64,000 bases of DNA from Curtobacterium sp. MCBA15_009. GTDB lineage: Bacteria > Actinomycetota > Actinomycetes > Actinomycetales > Microbacteriaceae. The stretch is taken from assembly GCF_001864895.1 (NCBI RefSeq), contig NZ_MJGO01000037.1:542759-606758 (forward strand), given 5' to 3'. The position numbers and the translations under genes were made by a program. Within the stretch, counting starts at the first letter, position 1. Every line of letters starts with the position of its first letter. Below the pieces are notes generated by a model. The model was not told the DNA's origin. It saw only the letters and a program-made list of their open reading frames with translations, and ran no database searches. Shown here in pieces: positions 51,150 through 60,008 of the stretch.

Positions 51150-51671
51150 TCAGCGGCCGACCGGTGACCCCGGAGCCGGGAGCGCGTCCCAGACGTCGGC
51201 CCAGACGAGCTCGAAGTCGACCGGGCCGATCCGGTGCGCACGCAGTGCCCGCTCCAGGATCGACAACGCGTCGAGGGACCCGGCCAGCAGCCGTTCGTCG
51301 CCGTGCACCGCTGGTCGGTCGCCCCCGTGGAAGGTCGTCACGGTGAGCGTCCGCACCCGGGGGCGCAGCGTCCGGGTCGCCCGGTCGAGCACGACGAACC
51401 CGAGGGCGTAGAGCACGAGCCCGATGATGATCCCCGGACCCGGTCGGTCGACGGTCACGGCGAGCACCACCACGACGAACAGCGCGCCGAGGGCCGGCCA
51501 GGCGTGCCAGGCGCGCAACCGCCAGCACTCCGCCGGGGTCGTCCCCGGCGGGAACACCGTCAGCGTCCGTGAGCTCCACATCGCACGGCTGACCGGTCGC
51601 ACCGAGTACCAGCCCCACAGGTGCGGGCCGGGCAGCGACCGGGAGCGCAGGGGGACCGCCGACGTCGACAT
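51150..51671 (-). CDS. DUF6611-type membrane protein
   Basis: A 173-aa protein with two central hydrophobic helices (WPALGALFVVVVLAVTV, GIIIGLVLYALGFVVL) and flanking soluble parts. PGPHLWGWYSVRPVSRAMW and DALSILERALRA resemble a group of uncharacterised Microbacteriaceae proteins. ATG 51671 overlaps the upstream stop by 1 nt. Function unknown. Confidence 0.7.
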   Translation of the reverse strand: MSTSAVPLRSRSLPGPHLWGWYSVRPVSRAMWSSRTLTVFPPGTTPAECWRLRAWHAWPALGALFVVVVLAVTVDRPGPGIIIGLVLYALGFVVLDRATRTLRPRVRTLTVTTFHGGDRPAVHGDERLLAGSLDALSILERALRAHRIGPVDFELVWADVWDALPAPGSPVGR

Positions 51672-52204
51672 CAGGCCTCCGCGACCTCGGCGCGGACCGG
51701 CTCGACGACGTCCCGGTGCCGCACCGTGGCGAGGCACGGGAAGCACACCAGGTCGCCGGCCCGGACGTCCGCGGGCAGCGGCGTCGGCAGGCGGTGGAAG
51801 GGGCCGTCGGTCTCGCCGTCGCACCGGGTGACGACGTACACGGTCGACAGCGGCGCGGTGCTCGTGCGGCCGATGAGCCGGACCTGCTCGAGGACGGCGC
51901 AGCGGGGCAGCACGGCGTCGAGCTCGAGCAGGACCACGCCGGGGCGGGGCCGCCGGACGCGGGTGACCGACGCCACCGCGACGCTGACGTCGCGCGGTGC
52001 CCAGTCGCGCGGGCGGTACCGGGGCGGGGACTGCTCAGCGGTGTGCACGCACGGGGTGCCGGCGAGGTCGGCGAGCCGGACCATCGAGATCGCGGCGACG
52101 AGGACGTCGTCGGTCGTGGGCACCGTGTGCGCGGGCCACAGGAAGGGGTCCACCGGGTCGGGGACGGACGCGCGGAGCGTCGGCAGGATCGCTGTCAGGG
52201 TCAC
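51671..52204 (-). CDS. Hypothetical protein paired with the DUF6611-type gene
   Basis: A 177-aa soluble protein of no recognised family. It is rich in Arg, Pro and Val, with Cys pairs in GDLVCFPCLATV and TPCVHTAEQ, which may bind metal. Translationally coupled to the downstream membrane gene. The intact frame and actinobacterial codon bias support it. Confidence 0.65.
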   Translation of the reverse strand: MTLTAILPTLRASVPDPVDPFLWPAHTVPTTDDVLVAAISMVRLADLAGTPCVHTAEQSPPRYRPRDWAPRDVSVAVASVTRVRRPRPGVVLLELDAVLPRCAVLEQVRLIGRTSTAPLSTVYVVTRCDGETDGPFHRLPTPLPADVRAGDLVCFPCLATVRHRDVVEPVRAEVAEA

Positions 52205-52288
52205 ACGGACACGCTCGCGCGCGCCACGGCGCCGGGGAAGGGCGCTGACGGAACCCGAACGGCCGGCCCGCGACTCCTGACGGAACGC

Positions 52289-53197
52289 CTACTCCACGTC
52301 GACGTCCCGCTTGCCGCGGCGGACGATCAGCGGGTCCGGCTTGCCGATCACGTCGACGGCCTTGTCCGGGTAGTCGAACTGCGTCAGGAAGTACCGCATC
52401 GCGTTCAACCGCGCCCGCTTCTTGTCGTTCGACCGCACGATCGTCCACGGCGCGTACCGCTTGTCGGTGCGGGTGAACATCGCGTTCTTCGCCTCGGTGT
52501 AGTCGTCCCACCGGTCGAGCGAGAGCAGGTCGATGTCGGACAGCTTCCACTGGCGCACCGGGTCGAGCTGGCGGATCGCGAACCGGGTCCGCTGCTCGCG
52601 CCGGGTCACCGAGAACCAGAACTTCGTCAGGTGCACACCGGAGTCGACGAGCATCCGCTCGAACTGCGGCACCTGGGTCATGAACGACTCGTACTCGTCG
52701 TCGGAGCAGAACCCCATCACCCGCTCGACGCCGGCACGGTTGTACCAGGACCGGTCGAACAGGACCATCTCGCCCGACGACGGCAGGTGCTGCACGTACC
52801 GCTGGAAGTACCACTCGCCGCGTTCCCGCTCGCTCGGCTTGCTCAACGCCACGACCCGCGAGGTGCGGGGGTTGAGGTGCTCCGTGAACCGCTTGATGGT
52901 GCCGCCCTTGCCCGCTGCGTCGCGGCCCTCGAACAGCACGACGGCCTTCTGCCCGGTGTCCTCGAGCCAGTACTGGCACTTCAGCAGTTCGATCTGCAGC
53001 AGGTACTTCGCGTGCTCGTACTCGTCGCGCGGCAGGCGTTCGTCGTAGGGGTAGTCGTCACGCCAGGTGAGCACCGGGTTGCCGTGCGGGTCGATCAGGT
53101 CCGGATCGGCGGTGTGGCCGTCGGCGACGCGGTAGCCCTCGGTCCGGAGCTGCTCGATGTACTCCCGGATCGGCTGCGAGTACGGCGCTGTGTCCAC
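52289..53197 (-). CDS. ppk2: Polyphosphate kinase 2
   Basis: A 302-aa PPK2 enzyme that moves phosphate between polyphosphate and nucleotides. The P-loop is FEGRDAAGKGGTIKRFTEHL; the second site is VLFDRSWYNRAGVERVMGF. RRGKRDVDVE is a short C-terminal tail. It has one domain, so class I (GDP/ADP-forming polyP kinase) is likeliest. GTG 53197 follows GGGAGA; the frame further upstream is not conserved in look. Confidence 0.94.
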   Translation of the reverse strand: MDTAPYSQPIREYIEQLRTEGYRVADGHTADPDLIDPHGNPVLTWRDDYPYDERLPRDEYEHAKYLLQIELLKCQYWLEDTGQKAVVLFEGRDAAGKGGTIKRFTEHLNPRTSRVVALSKPSERERGEWYFQRYVQHLPSSGEMVLFDRSWYNRAGVERVMGFCSDDEYESFMTQVPQFERMLVDSGVHLTKFWFSVTRREQRTRFAIRQLDPVRQWKLSDIDLLSLDRWDDYTEAKNAMFTRTDKRYAPWTIVRSNDKKRARLNAMRYFLTQFDYPDKAVDVIGKPDPLIVRRGKRDVDVE

Positions 53198-53294
53198 GGT
53201 GTCTCCCTCGGTGCGGTGACCCCATCCTGGCCTCGCCGACCCGACAGCTGCCGAACCGGACGTGTCAGCGCGGTGAAGGAGCGGTCGGAGGGAC

Positions 53295-53340
53295 GACGGA
53301 CAGGAGGCGCGGTCAGCTGGCACCGCGCCTCCTGTCCGTC
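53295..53340 (-). terminator. Terminator after msrA
   Basis: A 19-bp perfect stem around GGACAGGAGGCGCGG with an 8-nt loop, 12 bp beyond the msrA stop and before ppk2. Same family as the hairpin at 32388. Confidence 0.9.
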
Positions 53341-53352
53341 AGTGGGTTGTCC

Positions 53353-53874
53353 CTAGACCGCCGCGGTCGCCTCGTCGCGGTGCGGCAGCTTCCAGCCGGG
53401 GCGCACGAAGTGGCACGTGTACCCGGCGGGGTACTTCTCGAGGTAGTCCTGGTGCTCTTCCTCGGCCTCCCAGAAGTCGCCCGCGGGCTCGACCTCGGTG
53501 ACGACCTTGCCGGGCCAGATGCCCGACGCGTCGACGTCCGCGATCGTGTCGCGCGCGACCTGCTCCTGCTCGGGCGAGGTGAAGAAGATCGCCGAACGGT
53601 AGCTGCGGCCGACGTCGTTGCCCTGGCGGTCCTTCGTCGACGGGTCGTGGATCTGGAAGAAGAACTCGAGCAGGTCGCGGTACGAGATCACCGACGGGTC
53701 GAAGACGATCTCGACCGACTCGGCGTGGTCGCCGTGGTTGCGGTACGTCGCGTTCGGGGTGTCGCCGCCCGAGTAGCCGACGCGGGTGCTGATGACGCCG
53801 GGACGGCGACGGAGGAGCTGCTGCGCTCCCCAGAAGCACCCGCCGGCGAGGATGGCGGTTTCGGTGGTGGTCAT
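53353..53874 (-). CDS. msrA: Peptide-methionine (S)-S-oxide reductase
   Basis: A 173-aa MsrA that repairs oxidised methionine with thioredoxin. The catalytic motif GGCFWGAQQ places Cys at residue 13, followed by [21 protein letters not shown] and [11 protein letters not shown], the family's substrate loops. Its end is [14 protein letters not shown]. Start ATG 53874 is near the family N terminus. Monocistronic, with a strong terminator. Confidence 0.96.
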   Translation of the reverse strand: MTTTETAILAGGCFWGAQQLLRRRPGVISTRVGYSGGDTPNATYRNHGDHAESVEIVFDPSVISYRDLLEFFFQIHDPSTKDRQGNDVGRSYRSAIFFTSPEQEQVARDTIADVDASGIWPGKVVTEVEPAGDFWEAEEEHQDYLEKYPAGYTCHFVRPGWKLPHRDEATAAV

Positions 53875-54127
53875 GGTGGCCTCCTGAGGTCGTCGTGCCA
53901 CTGGCTGCGGCACCGTGTGGTGCAACCGGCAACAGGGACGATCTGTTCCCGTCGTCGGGTCCTCGGTGGGGCGCGGACCCACCCGGGTGTGCGGTCGGTA
54001 CGACTCGACCCTACGAGTTCGTGCTCCATGTGACCCCTGCGGTACGGTCAGGCCACATGAAGCGGTCATCCGTGCACGACGAGGTCCAGCGCCCGTGTGT
54101 TCGTGACGCCTTGCCGAAGCAGGTCGG

Positions 54128-54604
54128 ATGACTGCACCCGATCCAGCTCGATGGGCGTTGCACCCCGATCCGGTGTGGGCGGGCCGAGTCGACTTCGTTG
54201 CTGACGCGCTGATCTCTGAAGATCCGACGAGTCCTCTGCGATTCGAGCAGCTCCTCTTCCGGGACCTCGGTGACGGCACCCACCAGCTCTGCTGCATCCC
54301 GTTCTTCACGTACGGCTGGTCGCTCGGTGATGGAGTGCGTCTCGAGGAGCGTGACGGAGTCGGTCTCACGCCGACTGCAGTTGTCGAACGAAGCGCATTC
54401 TGGGTGCTCCGAGCATTCGTCGAGAGTGATGACGCAACCGCCGCACTCCTGGGGCTGTTGCAGCGGAATGACGCGCTCGTGGAAACGCGCGGACGTCTGG
54501 TCGCGTTCGCGGTCGACGGCGCCCAGGGCCTTGCAGCTGTCCGAGAGGAACTGGACGCTCTGCAACGTCCGGGGTTCCTGTCCTACGAGACCGGCTGGCT
54601 CTGA
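54128..54604 (+). CDS. DUF4265-domain protein
   Basis: A 158-aa soluble protein with DUF4265 features: [12 protein letters not shown] at the start, [18 protein letters not shown] in the middle and LRAFVESDD. Biochemical role unknown; homologues occur singly or in toxin-immunity islands. ATG 54128 follows GGTCGG and is not strongly supported. It begins a run of three small genes in the same direction. Confidence 0.75.
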   Translation: MTAPDPARWALHPDPVWAGRVDFVADALISEDPTSPLRFEQLLFRDLGDGTHQLCCIPFFTYGWSLGDGVRLEERDGVGLTPTAVVERSAFWVLRAFVESDDATAALLGLLQRNDALVETRGRLVAFAVDGAQGLAAVREELDALQRPGFLSYETGWL

Positions 54605-54632
54605 CCCCGCTCGTTGCAGGAGACTGCTCTTC

Positions 54633-55088
54633 GTGTCGATCTTCATGGAGGAGCGCTTCCGTCAAGCTGGAGCAGCGTCGATCGATCTGCGGGGTACGAC
54701 GGTCTGGGCGATCCTCGACCTTCCGCCCGGGATCGCACGGGGACGGGTCGTGTTCGAGACGGCCCGTGGTGATCGAGACCAAGGAATGGCGCTCGACGTC
54801 GAGGGGTCGACGGTGACGATCAACCATCTGAGCGGGAGCGGCTTCCGGCTCTGGACGGATACGGCACCGCCGGTCATCGAGTTCGCGGTCGACGACCCGT
54901 CAAACCTCGAGCGGATGCGGGTGTGGAACGTCTGGCGCTCCCCGTACGGCTCGGAGGACGCATGGACGGGGAACTTCGGCATGATCGTCGAGCAGGAGGT
55001 CGACTCGATGGTCGTTCGGTGCAGCAACGGACTGGGCGACGTCGACTTCGAGGACTTCCGCTTCCGCATCGAGTTCTCGCATGCCTGA
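54633..55088 (+). CDS. Hypothetical protein
   Basis: A 151-aa soluble protein. It has beta-rich stretches (GTTVWAILDLPPGIARGRVV, EFAVDDPSNLERMRVWNVW) and ends DFEDFRFRIEFSHA. No family recognised. GTG 54633 with AGGAGA upstream is preferred; ATG 54645 is close by. It may be an immunity-type protein given small neighbours, which is a guess. Confidence 0.6.
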   Translation: MSIFMEERFRQAGAASIDLRGTTVWAILDLPPGIARGRVVFETARGDRDQGMALDVEGSTVTINHLSGSGFRLWTDTAPPVIEFAVDDPSNLERMRVWNVWRSPYGSEDAWTGNFGMIVEQEVDSMVVRCSNGLGDVDFEDFRFRIEFSHA

Positions 55089-55142
55089 GGCGGCACAGCA
55101 GTTCGTGAAGCGAACTCGCCGCCCCACGCTCCCGAGGACCTG

Positions 55143-55730
55143 ATGCCGCTCACTCCAGACGAAGCCGCCGAGCTTTCGGCGATCCTCGCCGACCTGCGCG
55201 AGCTCGGCTACGACTTCCCGAGCCTGTCTGCGTTCGCTCAGGCCCCTGTCCGGTACAAGGACGCGGTACCGCTGCTGATCGAGTGGTTACGGAGGGTCCG
55301 GACACCGGCGATGCAGCGGGCAGTCGTGCGAACGCTCACGAATCCCTCCGCGAAGGGCACGGCGATGCCCGCGCTGATCGAGGCGTTCCGGAGCTTCCCT
55401 GACGAGGCGGACACACGCTGGGCGGTGGGGAACTCCATCGAGACCGCGTACGTGGACGAGTACTTCGACGACGTGGCAGCGCTCGTGCTCGATCCCCAGT
55501 ACGGTGACGCCCGGCAGATGGTGGCCCTCGCGCTCGGGAAGTCGAAGCGGCCCGAAGCGGTCGACGTCCTCCTGCAGCTCATGGACGACCACGACGTCAG
55601 CGGGCATGCGGTGTCGGCGCTGAGCAAGCGGCCGAACCCGCGGGCGCGGGCGGCGTTCGAGGAGAAGCTGACCGACGACCGTCCGTGGGTGCGGAAGAAG
55701 GCCGCGCTCGGACTGAAGAAGCTCGAGTGA
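55143..55730 (+). CDS. HEAT-repeat protein
   Basis: A 195-aa alpha-helical protein with HEAT/PBS-lyase-like repeats: RTPAMQRAVVRTLTN, QMVALALGKSKRPEAVDVLL and HAVSALSKRPNPRARAAFEE, each a helix pair. It ends with VRKKAALGLKKLE. HEAT proteins scaffold protein contacts; the partner is unknown. ATG 55143 is the first start. Confidence 0.75.
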   Translation: MPLTPDEAAELSAILADLRELGYDFPSLSAFAQAPVRYKDAVPLLIEWLRRVRTPAMQRAVVRTLTNPSAKGTAMPALIEAFRSFPDEADTRWAVGNSIETAYVDEYFDDVAALVLDPQYGDARQMVALALGKSKRPEAVDVLLQLMDDHDVSGHAVSALSKRPNPRARAAFEEKLTDDRPWVRKKAALGLKKLE

Positions 55731-55750
55731 GACCAGCCGCGTGACGGACG

Positions 55751-55782
55751 GGAGGCGCGGCGCCAGCGAGCACCGCGCCTCC
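55751..55782. terminator. Bidirectional terminator between HEAT and aldo/keto reductase genes
   Basis: A 10-bp stem GGAGGCGCGG / CCGCGCCTCC between convergent genes, same family as at 53295. Confidence 0.8.
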
Positions 55783-55802
55783 AGTCTGTACTGGGGGTTG
55801 CG

Positions 55803-56624
55803 TCAGTTCGCGGTGTCCTCGAGCGCGTCGAGGGCGGCGACGTCCTCGGCGGCGAGCACGAAGTCGACGTCGGCGTTCGCGGCGATGCGCGACGGGGTCG
55901 TGGACTTCGGCAGCGGCAGGACGTCCTTCTCGAGCAGGTAGCGGATCGCGACCTGGGCGACGGTCTTGTCGTACTTCGCCGCGATCTCGGCGATCTGGCC
56001 GTTCTCGAGCAGGCCGCCGGTGGCGAGCGGGGAGTAGCCCTCGGTCAGGATGTCGTGCTCGCGGTCGAACGCGGTCGTCTCGTCCTGGGTGTTGCCGATG
56101 AACCAGCGGATCTGGTTGGCGTGCGGGACGACGTCGGTGCGGCCGAGCAGGTCCTCGAGGTCCGCGACGGCGAAGTTCGAGACGCCGATGCTCTTCGTGC
56201 GGCCGGCGTCGTAGACCTCCTCCAGGACCTTCCACACCTCGACGTTGCCGTCGCGGTGGTCGCTGCCCATGTCGCTCCACGGCCACGGCGCGTGCACGAG
56301 GTACAGGTCGATCCCGCCGAGGTCGAGGTTGCGGCTCGAGGTCTCGAAGGCCTCGCGGGCGCCGTCGGCGGTCTTGATCTCGGCCGGCAGCTTCGTGGTG
56401 ATGAAGACCTCGTCGCGGGGGATGCCGCTGTCGCGGACGGCCTCGCCGACGCTGGCTTCGTTGCCGTACGCCAGGGCGGTGTCGATGTGGCGGTAGCCGA
56501 GGTCGAGCGCGGTCTTCGTCGCGTCGTACGCCTCGGAGCCGGACGGGATCTGCCAGGTGCCGAAGCCGATCTTCGGGATGTGCAGACCGTTGGACAGGGT
56601 GAACGTGTCGGTGAGTGCGGGCAT
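55803..56624 (-). CDS. Aldo/keto reductase
   Basis: A 273-aa NADPH-dependent carbonyl reductase, (beta/alpha)8 barrel. The catalytic tetrad Asp-Tyr-Lys-His is visible in GYRHIDTALAYGNE, ITTKLPAE and YLVHAPWPW. Cofactor residues: LPLPKSTTPSRIAAN. It resembles 2,5-diketo-gluconate reductase-like AKRs. ATG 56624 is firm from the family N terminus. Confidence 0.95.
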   Translation of the reverse strand: MPALTDTFTLSNGLHIPKIGFGTWQIPSGSEAYDATKTALDLGYRHIDTALAYGNEASVGEAVRDSGIPRDEVFITTKLPAEIKTADGAREAFETSSRNLDLGGIDLYLVHAPWPWSDMGSDHRDGNVEVWKVLEEVYDAGRTKSIGVSNFAVADLEDLLGRTDVVPHANQIRWFIGNTQDETTAFDREHDILTEGYSPLATGGLLENGQIAEIAAKYDKTVAQVAIRYLLEKDVLPLPKSTTPSRIAANADVDFVLAAEDVAALDALEDTAN

Positions 56625-56760
56625 GCAGCGGACAGTACGCCGTGGCTGCGACGGGGCGTGGAGCGGCGCCGCTGGCGTACTGCGCCCCCGTGCGGGCATC
56701 GCGCCCCGGCTCCCGCGGGCGCGATGCCCGTGCCGGGGCACGGACGTGGGCAGACGACGG

Positions 56761-56798
56761 ACGGGAGGCCCGTGGCGGTGTCGCCACGGGCCTCCCGT
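56761..56798 (-). terminator. Terminator after the DUF4383 gene
   Basis: A 17-bp perfect stem ACGGGAGGCCCGTGGCG and inverse with a 4-nt loop, 24 bp beyond the stop of the gene at 56823. Confidence 0.9.
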
Positions 56799-56822
56799 CG
56801 GTCTGTCGGTCGCGCTGGTGGG

Positions 56823-57284
56823 TCAGCGCGCGGTGCGCGCACCGATCCGCGGCAGGACCAGGCCGAGCACGATCATCGCGACGGCGAGGAAGGCGTGCAG
56901 CACGTTGTCCGCGCTGTTCAGCGGTACGAAGTTCGCGCCGCTGGTCATGCCGGCCGTGAAGAGGCCGTAGACGAAGAGCACCAGGTAGATGATGCCGCCG
57001 ACGAGCAGGTACAGGCGGGCCGACGCTGCGCGGCGGGCCGCGACGAGCCCGACGATGCCGAAGAGCAGGTGCACGATGTTGTGCAGGACGGACACCTGGA
57101 ACGTGCCCAGGAGCAGTGCCATCGAGCCGTCGCCGGCCATCGACATCGTGCCCATGTCCATGGTCAGGCCGGGGATGAAGCCGGCGATGCCGACGATCAG
57201 GAAGACGACACCGAAGACGAACGCGCCCCGCTGGGTCCACGTCGCGCCGGAGCCGGTGCGGGTGCTTGCTGCGCTGCTGGTCAT
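56823..57284 (-). CDS. DUF4383 membrane protein
   Basis: A 153-aa protein with four helices. The family pattern VLHNIVHLLFGIVGLVAARR and PLNSADNVLHAFLAVAMI is plain. An N-terminal Ser/Thr tail precedes TM1, whose Met-rich loop (TMDMGTMSMAGDGSM) could touch metal. Function unknown. ATG 57284 with AGAGGG upstream. Confidence 0.9.
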   Translation of the reverse strand: MTSSAASTRTGSGATWTQRGAFVFGVVFLIVGIAGFIPGLTMDMGTMSMAGDGSMALLLGTFQVSVLHNIVHLLFGIVGLVAARRAASARLYLLVGGIIYLVLFVYGLFTAGMTSGANFVPLNSADNVLHAFLAVAMIVLGLVLPRIGARTAR

Positions 57285-57457
57285 GATCAGCCCTCTTTTC
57301 TCGTGCGCGCCGCGGAGTGCGGCACACATGACATTCGGAGCGCTTCCCCGGTCGGTTTGCAGTGTCTTCGACGCCGCGTTCGGGGGACACCGAGCCTGTG
57401 CCGGCGTGCACGGGAACTGCCTACCGTCCACGGCACACCACGACGAGAGGAAACACC

Positions 57458-57814
57458 ATGGCAAGTGGAGTGGCAGCAGTCTGGGTCCCGGTCAGCGACA
57501 TGGAGCGTGCGGTCGCGTTCTACCGCGACACCCTCGGTCTCACGGTGAAGGACCAGTCGGACGACTGGAGCGAGATCGACGCGAACGGCCTGATGATCGG
57601 GCTGAACAGCCGCGAGTCGGCCACCTCGTCGAGCGGCGGGGGAGCGGTCGTGACGTTCCAGCCGGACGGCAGCATCGAGGACGAGGTCGCCTCGCTCAAG
57701 GAGCGCGGCGCGGACATCCAGGGCGAGATCAGCGAGCACCCGTGGGGCAAGATCATCCCCTTCAAGGACAGCGAGGGCAATGACCTGCAGCTCTACTCGC
57801 CGCCGCAGGGCTGA
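57458..57814 (+). CDS. VOC-family (glyoxalase-like) protein
   Basis: A 118-aa protein of the vicinal oxygen chelate fold. It has VPVSDMERAVAFYRDTLGL, the standard N-terminal module, and ends GNDLQLYSP, with a glutamate-free version of the metal site. It may be an antibiotic-binding or small-molecule enzyme. ATG 57458 has GAGAGG 8 nt upstream. Confidence 0.9.
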   Translation: MASGVAAVWVPVSDMERAVAFYRDTLGLTVKDQSDDWSEIDANGLMIGLNSRESATSSSGGGAVVTFQPDGSIEDEVASLKERGADIQGEISEHPWGKIIPFKDSEGNDLQLYSPPQG

Positions 57815-57844
57815 CCCGGACGGGTGCAGGACGCACCCACGGAC

Positions 57845-57886
57845 GGACGGGAGGCCCGTGGCGACGCCGCCACGGGCCTCCCGTCC
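57845..57886. terminator. Terminator between VOC gene and azt locus
   Basis: A 19-bp perfect stem (GGACGGGAGGCCCGTGGCG and inverse, 4-nt loop) between convergent genes. Confidence 0.92.
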
Positions 57887-57906
57887 GGTTCGGGCTCGTT
57901 CCGGTG

Positions 57907-59076
57907 CTACGCCACCGCGATCTCGTTGGGCACGCCCGGCAGCTCGTCGCTCGAGGCGATGACCTTTCCGGTGGTCAGGTCGACCGCGTGCACCTTCTGC
58001 TCGGCAGGGTCGGTGACGTAGGCGACGTCACCGGCGACCTTCAGTGCGGGGTGGGCGTCCTGCCACTCGGCCGGGCCCTCCCACGCGGCGATCACGGGGA
58101 ACGACTCGAGCTGCTCGCCGGTCGTCTCGTCGAAGGTGTGCAGGGCGCCGTCCGAGCCGAGCACGACGGCCTCGTCGCCGGGGCCGCGTGCGAGGTCGCG
58201 GAAGGTGAAGCCGACGCCGTCGGGCATGTCCGCGACGGTGTACTCCCCCGAGGCGGCGTCGATGAGGGCGACCTGGTCGAGCAGGTACCCCTCGCTGTCG
58301 GGGTCGTCGTTGTAGTCGCCGACCGCGACGGACGAACCCTCGGTGGTGAACAGGTTGCCGGTGCGGCCGTACTCGGTCGGGGCGTCGATCTTCTCGAACG
58401 CTCCGTCCGCGTAGACGAGGGCACCGTCGGTGCAGCCGAACACCGCGACTTCGCCCGAGACCGCGCCCTCGCCGTGCACGTCGGGGCACGCCTCGGAGCG
58501 GGCGATCTCCTCGCCGTCGGCGTCCAGGGCGCGCACGCCGGAGCGGCTCTCCTCGGTGCCGATGGTCGTCAGGAGCGTGCCGTCCTCGAGTTCGATGGCG
58601 ACGCCGTGGTGGGCGGCCTCGGACTTCGTCGTCTCGACGTCGGGCAGGTCGGCCCCGTCGAGCTCGGTGTGGTCGAAGGTCGTGACGTCGCCGGTGCCGT
58701 CGGCGAAGAGCGCCGTCCGGTCGCCGTGCACGACCGCGTGGCCGCCGGTGTCGGCGGGGAACACCGCGTCGGTCAGGGCCGGCTCGGCCTGCGTGTCGAG
58801 GACCCGGAAGCCCTCGGGCACGGTGACGAGCACGTGGCGGCCGTCACCGGCGGGGTTGACGCGCGTGAAGCCGTCGATCGCGTCGTCGGCGACCACGCGC
58901 AGGTCGTCGTCGAGGGTGAGCAGGCCGCCGTCGTAGGTCAGCGTGATGCGCGTGCCGTCGGCCGCGGGGGTCGGGGAGCGGTCGCCGGCGGCCGGGCTCG
59001 AGGAGCAGCCGGTCAGGGCCAGGGCGGCGGCGCCGAGCAGGGCGGCCGGGGCCAGCAGGTTCTTCGGTGAGGTCAT
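57907..59076 (-). CDS. aztD: AztD-like zinc metallochaperone (lipoprotein)
   Basis: A 389-aa exported protein with lipobox ALTGC (residues 20-24) and a beta-propeller-like body (repeats ending VRALDADGEEIA, VALIDAASGEY, VHAVDLTTGKVI). It resembles AztD, which hands zinc to the binding protein AztC in the AztABCD importer. A zinc role is supported by His-rich spots (GGHAVVHGDRTAL, AAHHGVAI). ATG 59076 follows a Zur-like box. It lies 26 bp after the aztC stop and can be read from its own promoter. Confidence 0.78.
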   Translation of the reverse strand: MTSPKNLLAPAALLGAAALALTGCSSSPAAGDRSPTPAADGTRITLTYDGGLLTLDDDLRVVADDAIDGFTRVNPAGDGRHVLVTVPEGFRVLDTQAEPALTDAVFPADTGGHAVVHGDRTALFADGTGDVTTFDHTELDGADLPDVETTKSEAAHHGVAIELEDGTLLTTIGTEESRSGVRALDADGEEIARSEACPDVHGEGAVSGEVAVFGCTDGALVYADGAFEKIDAPTEYGRTGNLFTTEGSSVAVGDYNDDPDSEGYLLDQVALIDAASGEYTVADMPDGVGFTFRDLARGPGDEAVVLGSDGALHTFDETTGEQLESFPVIAAWEGPAEWQDAHPALKVAGDVAYVTDPAEQKVHAVDLTTGKVIASSDELPGVPNEIAVA

Positions 59077-59090
59077 GGATGACACTGTAT

Positions 59091-59105
59091 TGATTCTCAT
59101 TCTCA
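59091..59105 (-). promoter_or_regulatory. Zur-like box before aztD
   Basis: TGAGAATGAGAATCA on the minus strand, sharing 11 of 15 positions with the consensus TGAAAATGATTTTCA; it overlaps the aztC stop. Confidence 0.5.
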
Positions 59106-60008
59106 TTTACGAATCGACAGGCCGTCGACGATCGCCGCGGTGTTCGACCGCATCATGCCGAGGTACGTCGAGGCGGCGCCGTCCTCGGTCAGCGACTCCG
59201 TCGCGAGCGATCGGACAGTCACGTGCACGTCGACCTCCTCGGCGAGCACCTCGGCCAGTCGTGCCGGCTGCGAGGCGTCGGCGAAGATCGTCGGGACCCC
59301 CGCCGTCTCGATCGCGTCGGCGAGGTCGCGCAGGTCCGCGGCGCTCGGCGAGGCGAGCGTCGTGCCGCTCGGGATCACCGCGCCGACGACCCGGAAGCCG
59401 AACCGGTCGGCCAGGTACCCGAACACGTGGTGGTTCGTCACGAGGGCCCGACGGTCCTCGGGCACCGTGGCCAGCGCGGTCGTCATCTCGTCGTCCAGGT
59501 CCCGCAGCTCGGCCAGGTAGGCGTCGGTGCCCGCCGGCTCGATGCCGACCGCGCGCAGGTCCGCGTCGAGCGCCTCGACGACGTCGACCATCCGTGCCGG
59601 GTCGGTCCAGAAGTGCGGGTCCGTGCCGCTGTCGTCCTCGGTGGTCCAGTCGAGCGCCTCGACGGCGTCGCCGGCGGTGGTCACGGGCACGCCGTCCTCC
59701 GCCGCGGCCTGCACGTGCCGGGCGACGCCCTCCTCGAGCCCGAGGCCGTTCTCGACCACCAGGTCGGCGCTCCGCAGGCGTGCTGCCTGCTGCGCCGAGA
59801 CCTCGAACGAGTGCGGGTCGGCACCCGGCGGCATGAGCACCATGACGTCGGCCCGGTCCCCGACCACCTCGGACACGACGTCGCCCAGGATGTTCGTGGT
59901 CACGGCGACGAGGGGGCGGTCCGAGCCGGCGGCGGTGCACCCGGCGGTCGTGACGGCGAGCGTCGCGGTGACGACCACGGCGGTCAGCAGTCGCGTCGTC
60001 GCCCTCAC
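59103..60008 (-). CDS. aztC: AztC-like zinc-binding protein of the ABC importer
   Basis: A 301-aa cluster A-I metal-binding protein. Signal with lipobox TTAGC (residues 20-24). Zinc ligands match the family: ADPHSFEVS (His), DPHFWTDP (His), TNHHVFGYL (His) and FADAS (Asp). There is a short flexible loop after residue 120. GTG 60008 overlaps the upstream gene stop (GTGA). It binds zinc outside the membrane and delivers it to AztB. Confidence 0.9.
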   Translation of the reverse strand: MRATTRLLTAVVVTATLAVTTAGCTAAGSDRPLVAVTTNILGDVVSEVVGDRADVMVLMPPGADPHSFEVSAQQAARLRSADLVVENGLGLEEGVARHVQAAAEDGVPVTTAGDAVEALDWTTEDDSGTDPHFWTDPARMVDVVEALDADLRAVGIEPAGTDAYLAELRDLDDEMTTALATVPEDRRALVTNHHVFGYLADRFGFRVVGAVIPSGTTLASPSAADLRDLADAIETAGVPTIFADASQPARLAEVLAEEVDVHVTVRSLATESLTEDGAASTYLGMMRSNTAAIVDGLSIRK

